A stretch of 64,000 nucleotides of DNA from Streptomyces sp. MH60. Lineage in GTDB: Bacteria; Actinomycetota; Actinomycetes; Streptomycetales; Streptomycetaceae. Positions 43,590 through 53,139 of the stretch are shown here, piece after piece. A program made the translations under genes and the position numbers. Location: positions 24,498 through 88,497 of the forward strand of contig NZ_MULI01000025.1 of NCBI RefSeq assembly GCF_002939385.1, written 5' to 3'. How positions within the stretch are numbered: the stretch's first letter is position 1; the number at the start of each line of letters is the position of its first letter. The notes below the pieces were generated by a model, which was not told where the DNA came from, made no database searches, and saw nothing but the letters and a program-made list of their open reading frames with translations.

Positions 43590-45980
43590 ATGTCCGTCGA
43601 CCAGCAGCAGGCGCCCCCCGAGCTCACCGACGAGGAGCTCGCCGGCCTGGACGCCCACTGGCGCGCCGCCAACTACCTCGCCGTCGGCCAGATCTACCTG
43701 ATGGCCAACCCCCTGCTCGCCGAACCCCTGCGCCCCGAGCACGTCAAGCCGCGCCTGCTCGGCCACTGGGGCACCTCACCCGGCCTCAACCTGGTCCACA
43801 CCCACCTCAACCGGGTCATCAAGGCCCGTGACCTCGACGCCCTGTGCGTCTGGGGGCCCGGCCACGGCGGTCCCGCCGTGCTGGCCAACGCCTGGCTGGA
43901 GGGCTCGTACACCGAGACCTACCCGGACGTCACCCGGGACGCGGCCGGCATGGCCCGGCTGTTCAAGCAGTTCTCCTTCCCCGGCGGCGTACCGAGCCAC
44001 GTCGCGCCCGAGACGCCGGGCTCGATCCACGAGGGCGGCGAACTGGGCTACGCGCTCTCGCACGCCTACGGCGCCGCCTTCGACCACCCGGACCTGGTGG
44101 TCGCCTGTGTGATCGGCGACGGCGAGGCGGAGACCGGCCCGCTGGCGACGTCCTGGCACTCCAACAAGTTCCTCGACCCGGTGCACGACGGCGCCGTCCT
44201 GCCGATCCTGCACCTCAACGGCTACAAGATCGCCAACCCGACGGTGCTCGCCCGCCTCCCGGAGGGCGAGCTCGACGAACTCCTGCGCGGCTACGGCCAC
44301 GACCCGATCCACGTCACCGGCGACGACCCGGCCGCGGTCCACCGCGCGACGGCCCACGCCATGGACACCGCCCTGGACCGCATCGCCGCGATCCAGCGCG
44401 CAGCCCGCGAGGAGGGCGCCACCGGCCGCCCCCGCTGGCCGATGATCGTCCTGAGCACTCCCAAGGGCTGGACCGGCCCCGCGGTGGTCGACGGACTGCC
44501 CGTGGAGGGCACCTGGCGCGCCCACCAGGTGCCCCTGTCCGCCGTACGGACCGATCCCGAGCACCTCGCGCAGCTGGAGCAGTGGTTGCGCTCCTACCGA
44601 CCCGAGGAGCTGTTCGACGACGCCGGAGCCCCGCGGCCCGCCGTCCTCGCCGCCGTCCCCGAGGGGCCGCGCCGCCTGGGCGCCACCCCCTTCGCCAACG
44701 GCGGCCTCCTGCTGCGCGAGCTGCCCATGCCCGCGCTGGAGAAGTACGCCGTGCCCGTCGACAAACCCGGCGCGAGCACGCACGAGCCCACCCGGGTCCT
44801 CGGCGACCTGCTCCGGGACGTCATGGACGCCACCGCCGAACGGCGCGACTTCCGGCTCGTCGGCCCCGACGAGACCGCCTCCAACCGCCTCCAGGCCGTC
44901 TACGCCGCCAGCGGCAAGGCATGGCAGGAGCGGACGCTGCCCGTCGACGAGGACCTGGACCGGCACGGCCGCGTGATGGAGATCCTGTCCGAACACACCT
45001 GCCAGGGCTGGCTGGAGGGCTACCTCCTCACCGGCCGGCACGGACTGTTCTCCTGCTACGAGGCCTTCGTCCACATCGTCGACTCGATGGTCAACCAGCA
45101 CGTCAAATGGCTGCGCGTGACCCGCCGCCTGCCCTGGCGCGCGCCGATCGCCTCCCTCAACTACCTGCTCACCTCCCACGTGTGGCGCCAGGACCACAAC
45201 GGCTTCTCGCACCAGGACCCCGGTTTCGTCGACCACATCCTCAACAAGAGCCCCGAGGCGGTCCGGGTCTATCTGCCGCCGGACGCCAACACCCTGCTCT
45301 CCGTCGCCGACCATGCCCTGCGCAGCCGCGACTACGTCAACGTGATCGTCGCCGGCAAGCAGCCCTGCTTCGACTGGCTGACCATGGAACAGGCGAAGGC
45401 GCACTGCGCGCGCGGCGCCGGCATCTGGGACTGGGCCGGCACCGAGGACGGCGGCCGCGAGCCCGACGTCGTGCTCGCCTGCGCGGGCGACGTCCCGACC
45501 CAGGAGGTGCTGGCCGCCGCCCAGCTTGTCCGCCGCCACCTGCCCGACCTCGCCGTGCGGGTGGTGAACGTGGTGGACATCGCCCGCCTGCTGCCCAGCG
45601 GGGAACACCCGCACGGCATGAGCGACTTCGAGTACGACGGACTGTTCACCGCCGACAAGCCGGTGATCTTCGCCTACCACGGGTACCCCTGGCTGATCCA
45701 CCGGCTCGCCTACCGGCGCACCGGCCACGCCCACCTGCACGTGCGCGGCTACAAGGAGATCGGAACCACCACCACACCGTTCGACATGGTGGTCGGCAAC
45801 GACCTGGACCGCTACCGCCTCGTCATGGACGTCATCGACCGCGTGCCCGGCCTCGCCGTGCGCGCCGCCGCCGTACGGCAGCGGATGGAGGACGCCCGGC
45901 TGCGGCACCACGAATGGATCCGCGAACACGGCGTGGACCTGCCCGAGGTCGCCGACTGGACCTGGGAGGGCTCGCGGTGA
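43590..45980 (+). CDS. xfp: Phosphoketolase (xylulose 5-phosphate/fructose 6-phosphate)
   Basis: 796 residues, the standard length. It converts xylulose 5-P (or fructose 6-P) plus phosphate to acetyl-P and glyceraldehyde 3-P (or erythrose 4-P) using thiamine diphosphate. TPP and family motifs include LLGHWGTSPGLNLVHTHLNR, GPGHGGPAV, TPGSIHEGGELGYALSHAYG, IGDGEAETGPL (the GDGE of the TPP motif) and SHQDPGFVDH. ATG 43590 follows CGGAAGGACC. It is coupled to a GH65 gene. Confidence 0.96.
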   Translation: MSVDQQQAPPELTDEELAGLDAHWRAANYLAVGQIYLMANPLLAEPLRPEHVKPRLLGHWGTSPGLNLVHTHLNRVIKARDLDALCVWGPGHGGPAVLANAWLEGSYTETYPDVTRDAAGMARLFKQFSFPGGVPSHVAPETPGSIHEGGELGYALSHAYGAAFDHPDLVVACVIGDGEAETGPLATSWHSNKFLDPVHDGAVLPILHLNGYKIANPTVLARLPEGELDELLRGYGHDPIHVTGDDPAAVHRATAHAMDTALDRIAAIQRAAREEGATGRPRWPMIVLSTPKGWTGPAVVDGLPVEGTWRAHQVPLSAVRTDPEHLAQLEQWLRSYRPEELFDDAGAPRPAVLAAVPEGPRRLGATPFANGGLLLRELPMPALEKYAVPVDKPGASTHEPTRVLGDLLRDVMDATAERRDFRLVGPDETASNRLQAVYAASGKAWQERTLPVDEDLDRHGRVMEILSEHTCQGWLEGYLLTGRHGLFSCYEAFVHIVDSMVNQHVKWLRVTRRLPWRAPIASLNYLLTSHVWRQDHNGFSHQDPGFVDHILNKSPEAVRVYLPPDANTLLSVADHALRSRDYVNVIVAGKQPCFDWLTMEQAKAHCARGAGIWDWAGTEDGGREPDVVLACAGDVPTQEVLAAAQLVRRHLPDLAVRVVNVVDIARLLPSGEHPHGMSDFEYDGLFTADKPVIFAYHGYPWLIHRLAYRRTGHAHLHVRGYKEIGTTTTPFDMVVGNDLDRYRLVMDVIDRVPGLAVRAAAVRQRMEDARLRHHEWIREHGVDLPEVADWTWEGSR

Positions 45981-48352
45981 CCGCGACCCCCTCGACCTGG
46001 GACTACGACCACTACGACCCTGCGGAGGAACGGCTGCGCGAGTCCCTGTGCACCCTCGGCAACGGCTACTTCGCCACCCGCGGCGCCCTGCCCGAGTGCG
46101 CCGCCGACGACGTGCACTACCCGGGCACCTACGTGGCCGGCTGCTACAACCGGCTCACCTCCGCCGTCGCGGGGCGCGAGGTCGAGAACGAGGACATGGT
46201 CAACCTCCCCAACTGGCTGCCGCTGCGCTTCAGGACCGCCGGAGGGGACTGGCTCACGCCCGACACCGCCGAGGTGCTCGACCACCGTCAGACCGTGCAC
46301 CTGGACTCGGGCGTCCTGGAGCGCCTCACCCGCTTCGGGCTCGACGGGGAGCGCCTGCTGTCCGTGCGCCAGCTGCGCCTGGTGCACATGGCCGATCCCC
46401 ACCTCGCCGCCCTGCGCACGGAGTTCACCGTCGAGGGCGGCCCGGCCGACCTGGAGGTGGAGGCCGCCCTCGACGGCGGCGTCACCAACTCCGGCGTGCC
46501 GCGCTACCGGGACCTCGACGGCCACCACCTCACCCACGTGCACACCGACAGCGCCGCCGACGACATGGTGTGGCTGCGCTGCCGGACCCGCACCTCGGAC
46601 ATCCGGATCGGCATGGCCGCCCGCACCACCGCGGACGCGCCGGTCACCGCGGCCCGTGAGCACCTGTGCGTCACCCAGCGCGCCGCCCTGCGCGCCGAAC
46701 CGGGCCGCACCGTCACCGTCGACAAGGTCGTGGCCCTGCACACCTCGCGCGACCCGGCGATCAGCGACCCGCTCCAGGCCGCGATCGACCGGGTGGCCGG
46801 AACCCCCGGCTTCGACGACCTGCTGGTCAGCCACCGCGCCGCCTGGGGCCAGCTGTGGCGCCGCGCCGAACTGGACGTCCCCGGCGAGGCGGGCAGCATC
46901 CTGCGCCTGCACCTCTTCCACGTGCTGCAGACCCTCTCCCCGCACACCGCCGACCTCGACGTGGGCGTACCGGCGCGCGGACTGCACGGGGAGGCCTACC
47001 GCGGCCACGTCTTCTGGGACGAGCTGTTCGTCCTGCCCTACCTGAACCTGCACTTCCCGGAGGTCTCCCGCGCCCTGCTGCACTACCGGCACCGCCGCCT
47101 GGAGAAGGCCCGCTCCGCCGCCCGCGCGATCGGCAGGCGCGGCGCGCTCTACCCCTGGCAGAGCGGGAGCGACGGCCGCGAGGAGACCCAGCAGCTGCAC
47201 CTCAACCCGCGCTCGGGCCGCTGGCTCCCCGACCACTCCCACCTCCAGCACCACGTCGGGTCGGCCATCGCGTACAACGTGTGGCAGTACTGCGAGGCGA
47301 GCGGCGACGCCGAGTTCCTGCACACCAAGGGCGCCGAGACGCTGCTGCAGATCGCGCGCTTCTGGGCCGACTCCGCCCTCTGGGACGAGCGGCTCGGGCG
47401 GCACCGCATCCGGGGCGTCGTCGGCCCCGACGAGTACCACGAGGCCTACCCCGGCGCCGACCGGCCGGGCCTGGACGACAACGCCTACACCAACGTCACC
47501 GCCGCCTGGGTGCTGTCCCGCACCCTCGACGTCCTCGCCGACCTGCCCGAACCCCGCCGCCGTGAACTCGTCGAGCGCACCGCCCTGGACGACGCGGAAC
47601 TGGAACAGTGGGACAGCGTCTCCCGCACCCTCCACGTCCCCTTCCACGAGGGCGTCGTCAGCCAGTTCGAGGGGTACGGCGAACTCGCCGAACTCGACTG
47701 GGCGGGCTACCGCGAGCGGTACGGCGACATCCGGCGCCTCGACCGTCTCCTGGAGGCCGAGAACGACAGCGTCAACAACTACCAGGCGTCCAAACAGGCC
47801 GACGTCCTCATGCTGGGCTACCTGTTCTCCCCGGCCGAACTCCGTTCACTGTTCCGGCGGTTGGGCTACAGCCTCGACGAGCGGACCTGGCAGCGCACCG
47901 TCGACCACTACCTGGCCCGCACCAGCCACGGCTCCACCCTCAGCGGACTCGTCCACGGCTGGATCCTGGCCCGCGCCCGCCGCGCCGAGGCCTGGACGTA
48001 CGTCCAGGAGGCACTCAAGGGCGACGTCGCCGACCTCCAGGGCGGCACCACCGGCGAGGGCATCCACCTGGGGGCCATGGCGGGCACCCTCGACCTCGTC
48101 CAGCGCGGTCTGACCGGCCTGGAGACCCGCGCGGGCGCACTGTGGCTGGACCCGGTGCCGCTGCCGGAGCTGTCGTCGTACGGCTTCTCCGTGCGCTACC
48201 AGGGCCACTGGGGTGTGCGGTTCCGGCTGGAGCACGGCCGGCTGGAGATCGCCGTGCCCGCGGCCGGCCCGCTGCCGATCGACGTCCGGCTGCCGGACCG
48301 CGAGGTGCGCCTCCAGCCGGGCGACACCTGCCGGCTGGTGCTGCCGGACTGA
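45977..48352 (+). CDS. GH65 glycoside phosphorylase or hydrolase
   Basis: 791 residues, GH65 (alpha/alpha-barrel, maltose/trehalose/kojibiose phosphorylases). The catalytic Glu is E486 in VGPDEYHE, with conserved GRWLPDHSHLQHHVGSAIAY and VNNYQASKQADVL. The phosphate-binding elements after NYQASKQAD suggest a phosphorylase giving beta-glucose 1-P and glucose, but which disaccharide is unknown. GTG 45977 overlaps the phosphoketolase stop (GTGA): coupled translation. It may feed the phosphoketolase shunt from a disaccharide reserve. Confidence 0.88.
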   Translation: MTATPSTWDYDHYDPAEERLRESLCTLGNGYFATRGALPECAADDVHYPGTYVAGCYNRLTSAVAGREVENEDMVNLPNWLPLRFRTAGGDWLTPDTAEVLDHRQTVHLDSGVLERLTRFGLDGERLLSVRQLRLVHMADPHLAALRTEFTVEGGPADLEVEAALDGGVTNSGVPRYRDLDGHHLTHVHTDSAADDMVWLRCRTRTSDIRIGMAARTTADAPVTAAREHLCVTQRAALRAEPGRTVTVDKVVALHTSRDPAISDPLQAAIDRVAGTPGFDDLLVSHRAAWGQLWRRAELDVPGEAGSILRLHLFHVLQTLSPHTADLDVGVPARGLHGEAYRGHVFWDELFVLPYLNLHFPEVSRALLHYRHRRLEKARSAARAIGRRGALYPWQSGSDGREETQQLHLNPRSGRWLPDHSHLQHHVGSAIAYNVWQYCEASGDAEFLHTKGAETLLQIARFWADSALWDERLGRHRIRGVVGPDEYHEAYPGADRPGLDDNAYTNVTAAWVLSRTLDVLADLPEPRRRELVERTALDDAELEQWDSVSRTLHVPFHEGVVSQFEGYGELAELDWAGYRERYGDIRRLDRLLEAENDSVNNYQASKQADVLMLGYLFSPAELRSLFRRLGYSLDERTWQRTVDHYLARTSHGSTLSGLVHGWILARARRAEAWTYVQEALKGDVADLQGGTTGEGIHLGAMAGTLDLVQRGLTGLETRAGALWLDPVPLPELSSYGFSVRYQGHWGVRFRLEHGRLEIAVPAAGPLPIDVRLPDREVRLQPGDTCRLVLPD

Positions 48353-48379
48353 CCGGCGGACCGCTCGGCCCCGTCGCCC

Positions 48380-48412
48380 AGTCAGCCAGTCAGCCAGTCA
48401 GCCGGTCAGCCG
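48380..48412. repeat. 8-bp tandem repeat (4 copies)
   Basis: CAGTCAGC/CAGTCAGC/CAGTCAGC/CGGTCAGC units between the GH65 stop and the secreted-protein stop. The last copy has one change. Confidence 0.8.
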
Positions 48413-48867
48413 GGCAACGGGTAGGTCACCGTGCGGGGGGACCCGTCCGGCCTGCCGTCGGTGTAGGTGAGGGTGATCCGGGTGAAGTGCGCCTGGCCCG
48501 TGCCCTGCTCCCCGCCCGTCGGCATGTCGAGCCGCACGGTCACCGGGTAGGAGTGGAAGGCGCCCGCGGCGCAGTCGGGTTCGCAGTCGTTCACGGCGTT
48601 CGTGCCGCGGCCCACGGCGGCCTGCGGGTCCCAGCGGAACCAGCGCAGGGAGACCAGGCGGCTGTTGCCGTCCCCGCAGGCGAGCACGTACGCCCCGGGC
48701 CCGATCTGCGGCTGCCCGGAGCAGTCGACCAGCACCGGATCCTGCGTCTGCTGGGTCCGCGCCGCGGGCTGTGCCGACGGTGCGGCGGATGCCGTGCCCA
48801 CCAGGGGTACTGCGAGCGCGGCGGCGGCACAGAGTGTGACCGCTGCCCTCATCGGGTTCCTGCCCAT
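48406..48867 (-). CDS. Small secreted protein, unknown
   Basis: 153 residues. Signal peptide MGRNPMRAAVTLCAAAALAV and onward, cleavage near ASA-AP (residue 29). The mature body has four cysteines, in pairs, and a strand-rich sequence (VTVRLDMPTGGEQGTGQAHF, then ITLTYTDGRP). Such proteins are common in Streptomyces and unstudied. ATG 48867 has CGGGAG 6 nt upstream. Its end overlaps the 8-bp repeat block. Confidence 0.8.
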   Translation of the reverse strand: MGRNPMRAAVTLCAAAALAVPLVGTASAAPSAQPAARTQQTQDPVLVDCSGQPQIGPGAYVLACGDGNSRLVSLRWFRWDPQAAVGRGTNAVNDCEPDCAAGAFHSYPVTVRLDMPTGGEQGTGQAHFTRITLTYTDGRPDGSPRTVTYPLPG

Positions 48868-49151
48868 GTCTGCTCCCGCCGTCTCGGGGTCGCTTGCCTG
48901 CGCTTTCCCCTTTCTCCGTTCCGACCGTACGACCGTGTCCGTGAACGCACCACTCGTACGGAGCAGCGGGCCGGGACCGCCGGGGCGTCGGCCCGCACGC
49001 CGGCCCGGCCCTCCGGTTCGTGCGACAAGACGCCGATTGCATCCCCCGAGTGGTCCTCGCGGCGGCCCGCAACCGCAGTCCGCGCCCCGGTGTCTCATGC
49101 CGTCAAGAACGGCGACCCGACCGGGCGCCCCCTCACGTGGAGGACCGCGGT
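48868..49151. other. Divergent intergenic region of 284 nt
   Basis: Promoters of the two flanking small genes must lie here. I could not pick convincing -35/-10 pairs. No repeats. Confidence 0.3.
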
Positions 49152-49433
49152 ATGCACCCGACGACTGCTCCGACCGCCGCCGCCCCGACGCACGCGCACG
49201 CCCGCGACACGGGCGACTTCCTGCTCCAGCCGCCGGACCCCGCCCGGCGCGTCCCCTGCCGCGTCGACCCCGTCGACCTGCGCCGCCTCGACCTGCTCGC
49301 CCTGCTGACCGCCGCCGGCATCGCGCCCTCGGCCGGGGACCGGGCCGCCATCGAGCAGCTCAGCGTGCTGCCCGGCAGTGTGCACACGGCACTGCACCGG
49401 TGGCTGGAGCAGGCGTACGGGTTCTGCCGCTGA
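49152..49433 (+). CDS. Small protein of unknown function
   Basis: 93 residues, Ala/Pro/His-rich N-terminus, then a helical segment (LDLLALLTAAGIAPSAGDRA, AIEQLSVLPGSVHTALHRW). ATG 49152 with GGAGG 9 nt upstream. It ends just before the 9-bp repeat array. No family recognised. Confidence 0.6.
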   Translation: MHPTTAPTAAAPTHAHARDTGDFLLQPPDPARRVPCRVDPVDLRRLDLLALLTAAGIAPSAGDRAAIEQLSVLPGSVHTALHRWLEQAYGFCR

Positions 49434-49520
49434 GGCCGCTGAGGCCGCTGAGGCCGCTGAGGCCGGGCTGAGGCAGGGCTGAGGCCGCCGAGGCCGCTGA
49501 GGTGCTGTGAGGCCGCCGAG
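49431..49520. repeat. 9-bp tandem repeat (TGAGGCCGC)
   Basis: Four clean copies of TGAGGCCGC(T) at 49431-49466 continue as degenerate copies to about 49520, covering the gap between two convergent genes. It includes the TGA stop of the upstream gene, so it starts within that reading frame. Confidence 0.85.
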
Positions 49521-49521
49521 G

Positions 49522-50784
49522 TCAGAAGTCGACGGGGTCACGCACCAGCGGACACGTCATGCAGTGCCCACCGCCGCGCCCCCGGCCCAGTTCCGCGCCC
49601 ACGATGGTGACGACCTCCACCCGGGCCTCGCGCAGCAGCGCGTTGGTCAGGGTGTTGCGGTCGTAGGTGAACACCACGCCCGGTTCCACCGCGACCGCGT
49701 TGTTGCCGCTGTCCCACTGCTGGCGCTCGGAGGCGTAGGCGTCGCCGCCCGTCTCCACCACCCGCAGCTTCGGCAGCCCGAGCGCCTTGGCGACGACCTC
49801 GACGAAGGGCGTCGTCCCCTCGTCGACGACGTCGAAGCCGGGGGCCCGGTCGCCGGGGCGCAGCGAGAAGGTGTGCACCGCGTCCATGATGCGGGGGTAG
49901 AGGGTCACCACGTCGCGGTCGGCGAAGGTGAAGACCGTGTCCAGGTGCATGGCTGACCGCAGCTTCGGCATCCCCGCGACGACGACGTGCTCGGCGGCGC
50001 CGTTGCGGAACAGCGCGGCGGTGACCTGCGTGATGGCCTGCCGCGAGGTGCGCTCGCTCATGCCCATGAGGACGACCCCGTTGCCCACCGGCATGATGTC
50101 GCCGCCCTCGAAGGTGGCCTGCCCCCAGTCCTGCTCGGGGTCGCCCCACCACACCGTCGAGCCCCTGAAGTCGGGGTGGAAGGTGTAGATCGCCTTCATC
50201 AGCAGCGTCTCGTCGTGCCGCGCGGACCAGTACAGCGGGTTGAGGGTGAGACCGCCGTACAGCCAGCAGGTGGTGTCACGCGTGTACAGGGTGTTGGGCA
50301 GCGGGGGCATCAGGTACTCGCGGGCGCCGGTGGACTCGCGGGCCAGTGCGAGGTGCGGGGAGCGGAAGTCCTCGGGCAGGTCGGTGGTGGCGAGCCCGCC
50401 GATGAGGTAGTCGGCGAGTTCCCGCGGCGAGAGGCCCTCCAGATAGGCGCGGGTGGCGTCGATGAGACCGATGCCGACCTGGTTGGCGACGATCTTGCGG
50501 TCCAGGAGCCAGGTCCTGGCCTCCGGAACGGCCATGATCTGCGCCAGCAGATCGTGCAGCTCCACCACCTCCACCCCGCGCCGGCGCAGTTCACCGACGA
50601 AGGCGGCGTGGTCGCGCTGGGCGTTCTCCACCCACATGACGTCGTCGAAGAGCAACTCGTCGGAGTTGGTGGGGGTCAGCCGCCGGTGCGCAAGGCCGGG
50701 GGAGCACACCAGGACCTTGCGCAGCCTGCCGACCTCGGAATGGACGCCGAGCGCGGGCTTCACGGCGCTCTCGTTGCTGGTCAC
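49522..50784 (-). CDS. arcA: Arginine deiminase
   Basis: 420 residues, converting L-arginine to citrulline and ammonia. Catalytic Cys is in GGGHCMTCPL (near residue 408), with Asp/Glu/His in FEGGDIMPVG and SAMHLDTVF, all intact. GTG 50784 with AAGGAGG upstream. Downstream ADI genes arcB and arcC are absent here; an APC transporter gene is directly upstream. The pathway is therefore incomplete at this locus, which may supply citrulline or ammonia, or raise pH. Confidence 0.95.
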   Translation of the reverse strand: MTSNESAVKPALGVHSEVGRLRKVLVCSPGLAHRRLTPTNSDELLFDDVMWVENAQRDHAAFVGELRRRGVEVVELHDLLAQIMAVPEARTWLLDRKIVANQVGIGLIDATRAYLEGLSPRELADYLIGGLATTDLPEDFRSPHLALARESTGAREYLMPPLPNTLYTRDTTCWLYGGLTLNPLYWSARHDETLLMKAIYTFHPDFRGSTVWWGDPEQDWGQATFEGGDIMPVGNGVVLMGMSERTSRQAITQVTAALFRNGAAEHVVVAGMPKLRSAMHLDTVFTFADRDVVTLYPRIMDAVHTFSLRPGDRAPGFDVVDEGTTPFVEVVAKALGLPKLRVVETGGDAYASERQQWDSGNNAVAVEPGVVFTYDRNTLTNALLREARVEVVTIVGAELGRGRGGGHCMTCPLVRDPVDF

Positions 50785-50851
50785 ACGGCCTCCTTGAGGG
50801 ATGCGGTACGAGGCGGGTAGGACGAACGGGGACAACGGACGGGGCAACGAC

Positions 50852-52306
50852 TCACAGGCTGATCCACCCGGCCACCAGGGCGACGAGGCCGAGCACCGCG
50901 CCGGTCACGGAGACGGCCAGGACGACGAGTTCCCCGGGCGAGAACAGCCGACGGCCCTGCTCGCGGCGGGCCATCACGAACAGCACGGTCGCCGGCGCGT
51001 AGACGACGAAGGACACCAGGACGAACTTGAGCCCCGCCGCGTACAGCAGGAACGCGGTGTACAGCGTGGCGACGACCCCGACCGCCAGCTCGCGCCGCGA
51101 GGTGCGGCCGCCCTCGGTCAGCGGGTCGTCCCGGCTGCCGATCCGCACCGCGAAGGCCGCCGCCAGCAGATACGGGATCAGGGAGAGGGCGCTGGTCAGG
51201 TTGAGCGCGAAGTCGAAGGCGTCGCTGGAGAAACTGGTGGCGATCAGCACCACCTGGGTGAGCAGCGAGGACATCAGCAGCGCCGGCACCGGCACGTCGG
51301 CGGCGTTGGCGCGGCGCAGGAAGCGCGGCATGTCGTCGTCCTTGGCCGCGACGAAGAGCACCTCCGCCGCCATCAGCGTCCAGGCCAGATAGGCGCCCAG
51401 GACCGACACGATCAGACCGACGCCGATGAACACCCGGCCCCAGGTGCCGACGGCCGCCTCCAGGACACCCGCCATGGACGGCTGGCGCAGGCCGGCGATC
51501 TCGGCCATCGGCATGATGCCGTACGACACGATGGTCACCGACGCGAAGACGGCGAAGACGCTGAGGAAGCCGAGCACCGTCGCCCTGCCCACGTCGGACC
51601 GGCGCCGGGCGTGCCGGGAGTAGACGCTGGCGCCCTCGACGCCGAGGAACACGAAGACGGTCGCCAGCATGGTGCCGCGCACCTGCGAGAACAGGGAGCC
51701 GGCGTAGTCGGCGCCGCCGAAGTTGTCCGCGAAGACGCCCGGTTCGAAGTACACCAGGGCCAGGACGACGAAGAAGACGATGGGGACGAGCTTGGCGACC
51801 GTGACGATCCGGTTGATCGCCGTCGCCTCCTTCACCCCGCGCCGGATCAGCCAGAAGAACGCCCACAGCCCGGCGGAGGACAGCACCACCGCCACGGCGG
51901 TGTCCCCGTCGCCCAGGGCCGGCCAGACCGACCCGGCGGTCGACATGATCAGGACCCAGTAGGTCACGTTGCCCACGCACGAACTGGCCCAGTAGCCGAA
52001 GGCGGCGAAGAAGCCCGGGTACTCGCCGAAGCCCGCCTTGGCGTACGCGTACACGCCGGCGTCGAGGTCGGGCCTGCGCACCGCGAGGGACTGGAAGACG
52101 AAGGCCAGCGTCAGCATGCCCGTGCCCGCGATCGCCCAGGCGATCAGCGCGCCCGCGACGCCGGTCTCCTCGGCGAAGCGCCCCGGCAGCGAGAACACCC
52201 CGGCGCCCACCATCGACCCGACCACCATGGCGGTCAGGGTGAACATCCCCACCTTCGCGGTGGGCGGCGCGGTGCTGTCGACGTCGGAAGCAGCGGCCTG
52301 CGACAT
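50852..52306 (-). CDS. APC-family amino-acid permease (arginine/ornithine antiporter type)
   Basis: 484 residues, about 12-13 helices. The opening helix signature MVVGSMVGAGVFSLPGRFAEETG and GVYAYAKAGFGEYPGFFAAFGYW match basic amino-acid antiporters of the ArcD/YdgI group. Start at ATG 52306 with CGGAGGG. It precedes arcA by 67 nt on the same strand, so it probably exchanges arginine for ornithine or citrulline. Confidence 0.85.
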   Translation of the reverse strand: MSQAAASDVDSTAPPTAKVGMFTLTAMVVGSMVGAGVFSLPGRFAEETGVAGALIAWAIAGTGMLTLAFVFQSLAVRRPDLDAGVYAYAKAGFGEYPGFFAAFGYWASSCVGNVTYWVLIMSTAGSVWPALGDGDTAVAVVLSSAGLWAFFWLIRRGVKEATAINRIVTVAKLVPIVFFVVLALVYFEPGVFADNFGGADYAGSLFSQVRGTMLATVFVFLGVEGASVYSRHARRRSDVGRATVLGFLSVFAVFASVTIVSYGIMPMAEIAGLRQPSMAGVLEAAVGTWGRVFIGVGLIVSVLGAYLAWTLMAAEVLFVAAKDDDMPRFLRRANAADVPVPALLMSSLLTQVVLIATSFSSDAFDFALNLTSALSLIPYLLAAAFAVRIGSRDDPLTEGGRTSRRELAVGVVATLYTAFLLYAAGLKFVLVSFVVYAPATVLFVMARREQGRRLFSPGELVVLAVSVTGAVLGLVALVAGWISL

Positions 52307-52373
52307 GCCGTCCCTCCGGGTGGCTGAGCGATTGCGACCACTGTGCATGAGGTGGTCGCTCCGGGCATCTTGG

Positions 52374-53138
52374 TCAGCCGTGCAGGGCGAGGTACGGGGC
52401 CAGCGCGAACAGCGTGGCGATCAGGGCGTACTTCAGGTGGCGCGTGGGCAGCGCGTGGGCGATCCGCCAGCCCAGCAGCACCCCCGCCAGCTCCGGCACG
52501 CCGACCAGCACCGCCAGCGGCCAGTCGACCGCCCCCTGGGCCAGGTACCCCACCGTTCCCACCCCGGCGATGACGACGGACTGCGCCTGGGCCGCGGCGA
52601 GGGACTCCAGCACGGGCACGCCCAGGGCCACCAGCAAGGGCACGGTCAGCATCGGTCCGCCGATGCCGACGACCCCGGCCGCCACGGCCACCGCGCAGCC
52701 CAGCCCCGCCACCACCGCCGTCGACGGGTGCGCCCGCGCGGCGGCCGCACGGCGGCGCTCGCGGAACCACACCAGGCCCGCCACGCCCGCCACGAACACA
52801 CCGAGCACCAGCCCGAACATCCGCTTGGACACGTACGAGTTGACCAGGACGCCGAGCGGGGTACCGACGACCGCGCTCACCGCCAGGACCAGCGCCGTGC
52901 GCCGGGTCCCCGGCTCGCGCAGCTGCCCGGAGCGGGTGTAGGCGGCGGTCGCGAGGACCCCGGTGGCGACATGGGTGACGAGGGCCGTCCCGGCCACCTC
53001 CGCGGGCGTCAGACCGGTGAGCGCGAACAGGCCGATGGTGGGCAGCACCCCGCCCGGTCCGACGGCGGTGATGCCCACCCCGCCGACCAGACCCAGCAGC
53101 CCCAGCGCCACCAGCACGGGCACACTCGCACCGGTCAT
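52374..53138 (-). CDS. TauE/SafE-family transporter
   Basis: 254 residues, about eight helices; LGLVGGVGITAVGPGGVLPTIG and VGIGGPMLTVPLLVALGVPV are the paired TauE repeats. Members export sulfite or organosulfur acids, but many are untested. ATG 53138 is one nt after the GntR stop, with GGAGG 9 nt upstream: same transcript. Confidence 0.85.
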   Translation of the reverse strand: MTGASVPVLVALGLLGLVGGVGITAVGPGGVLPTIGLFALTGLTPAEVAGTALVTHVATGVLATAAYTRSGQLREPGTRRTALVLAVSAVVGTPLGVLVNSYVSKRMFGLVLGVFVAGVAGLVWFRERRRAAAARAHPSTAVVAGLGCAVAVAAGVVGIGGPMLTVPLLVALGVPVLESLAAAQAQSVVIAGVGTVGYLAQGAVDWPLAVLVGVPELAGVLLGWRIAHALPTRHLKYALIATLFALAPYLALHG

Positions 53139-53139
53139 C

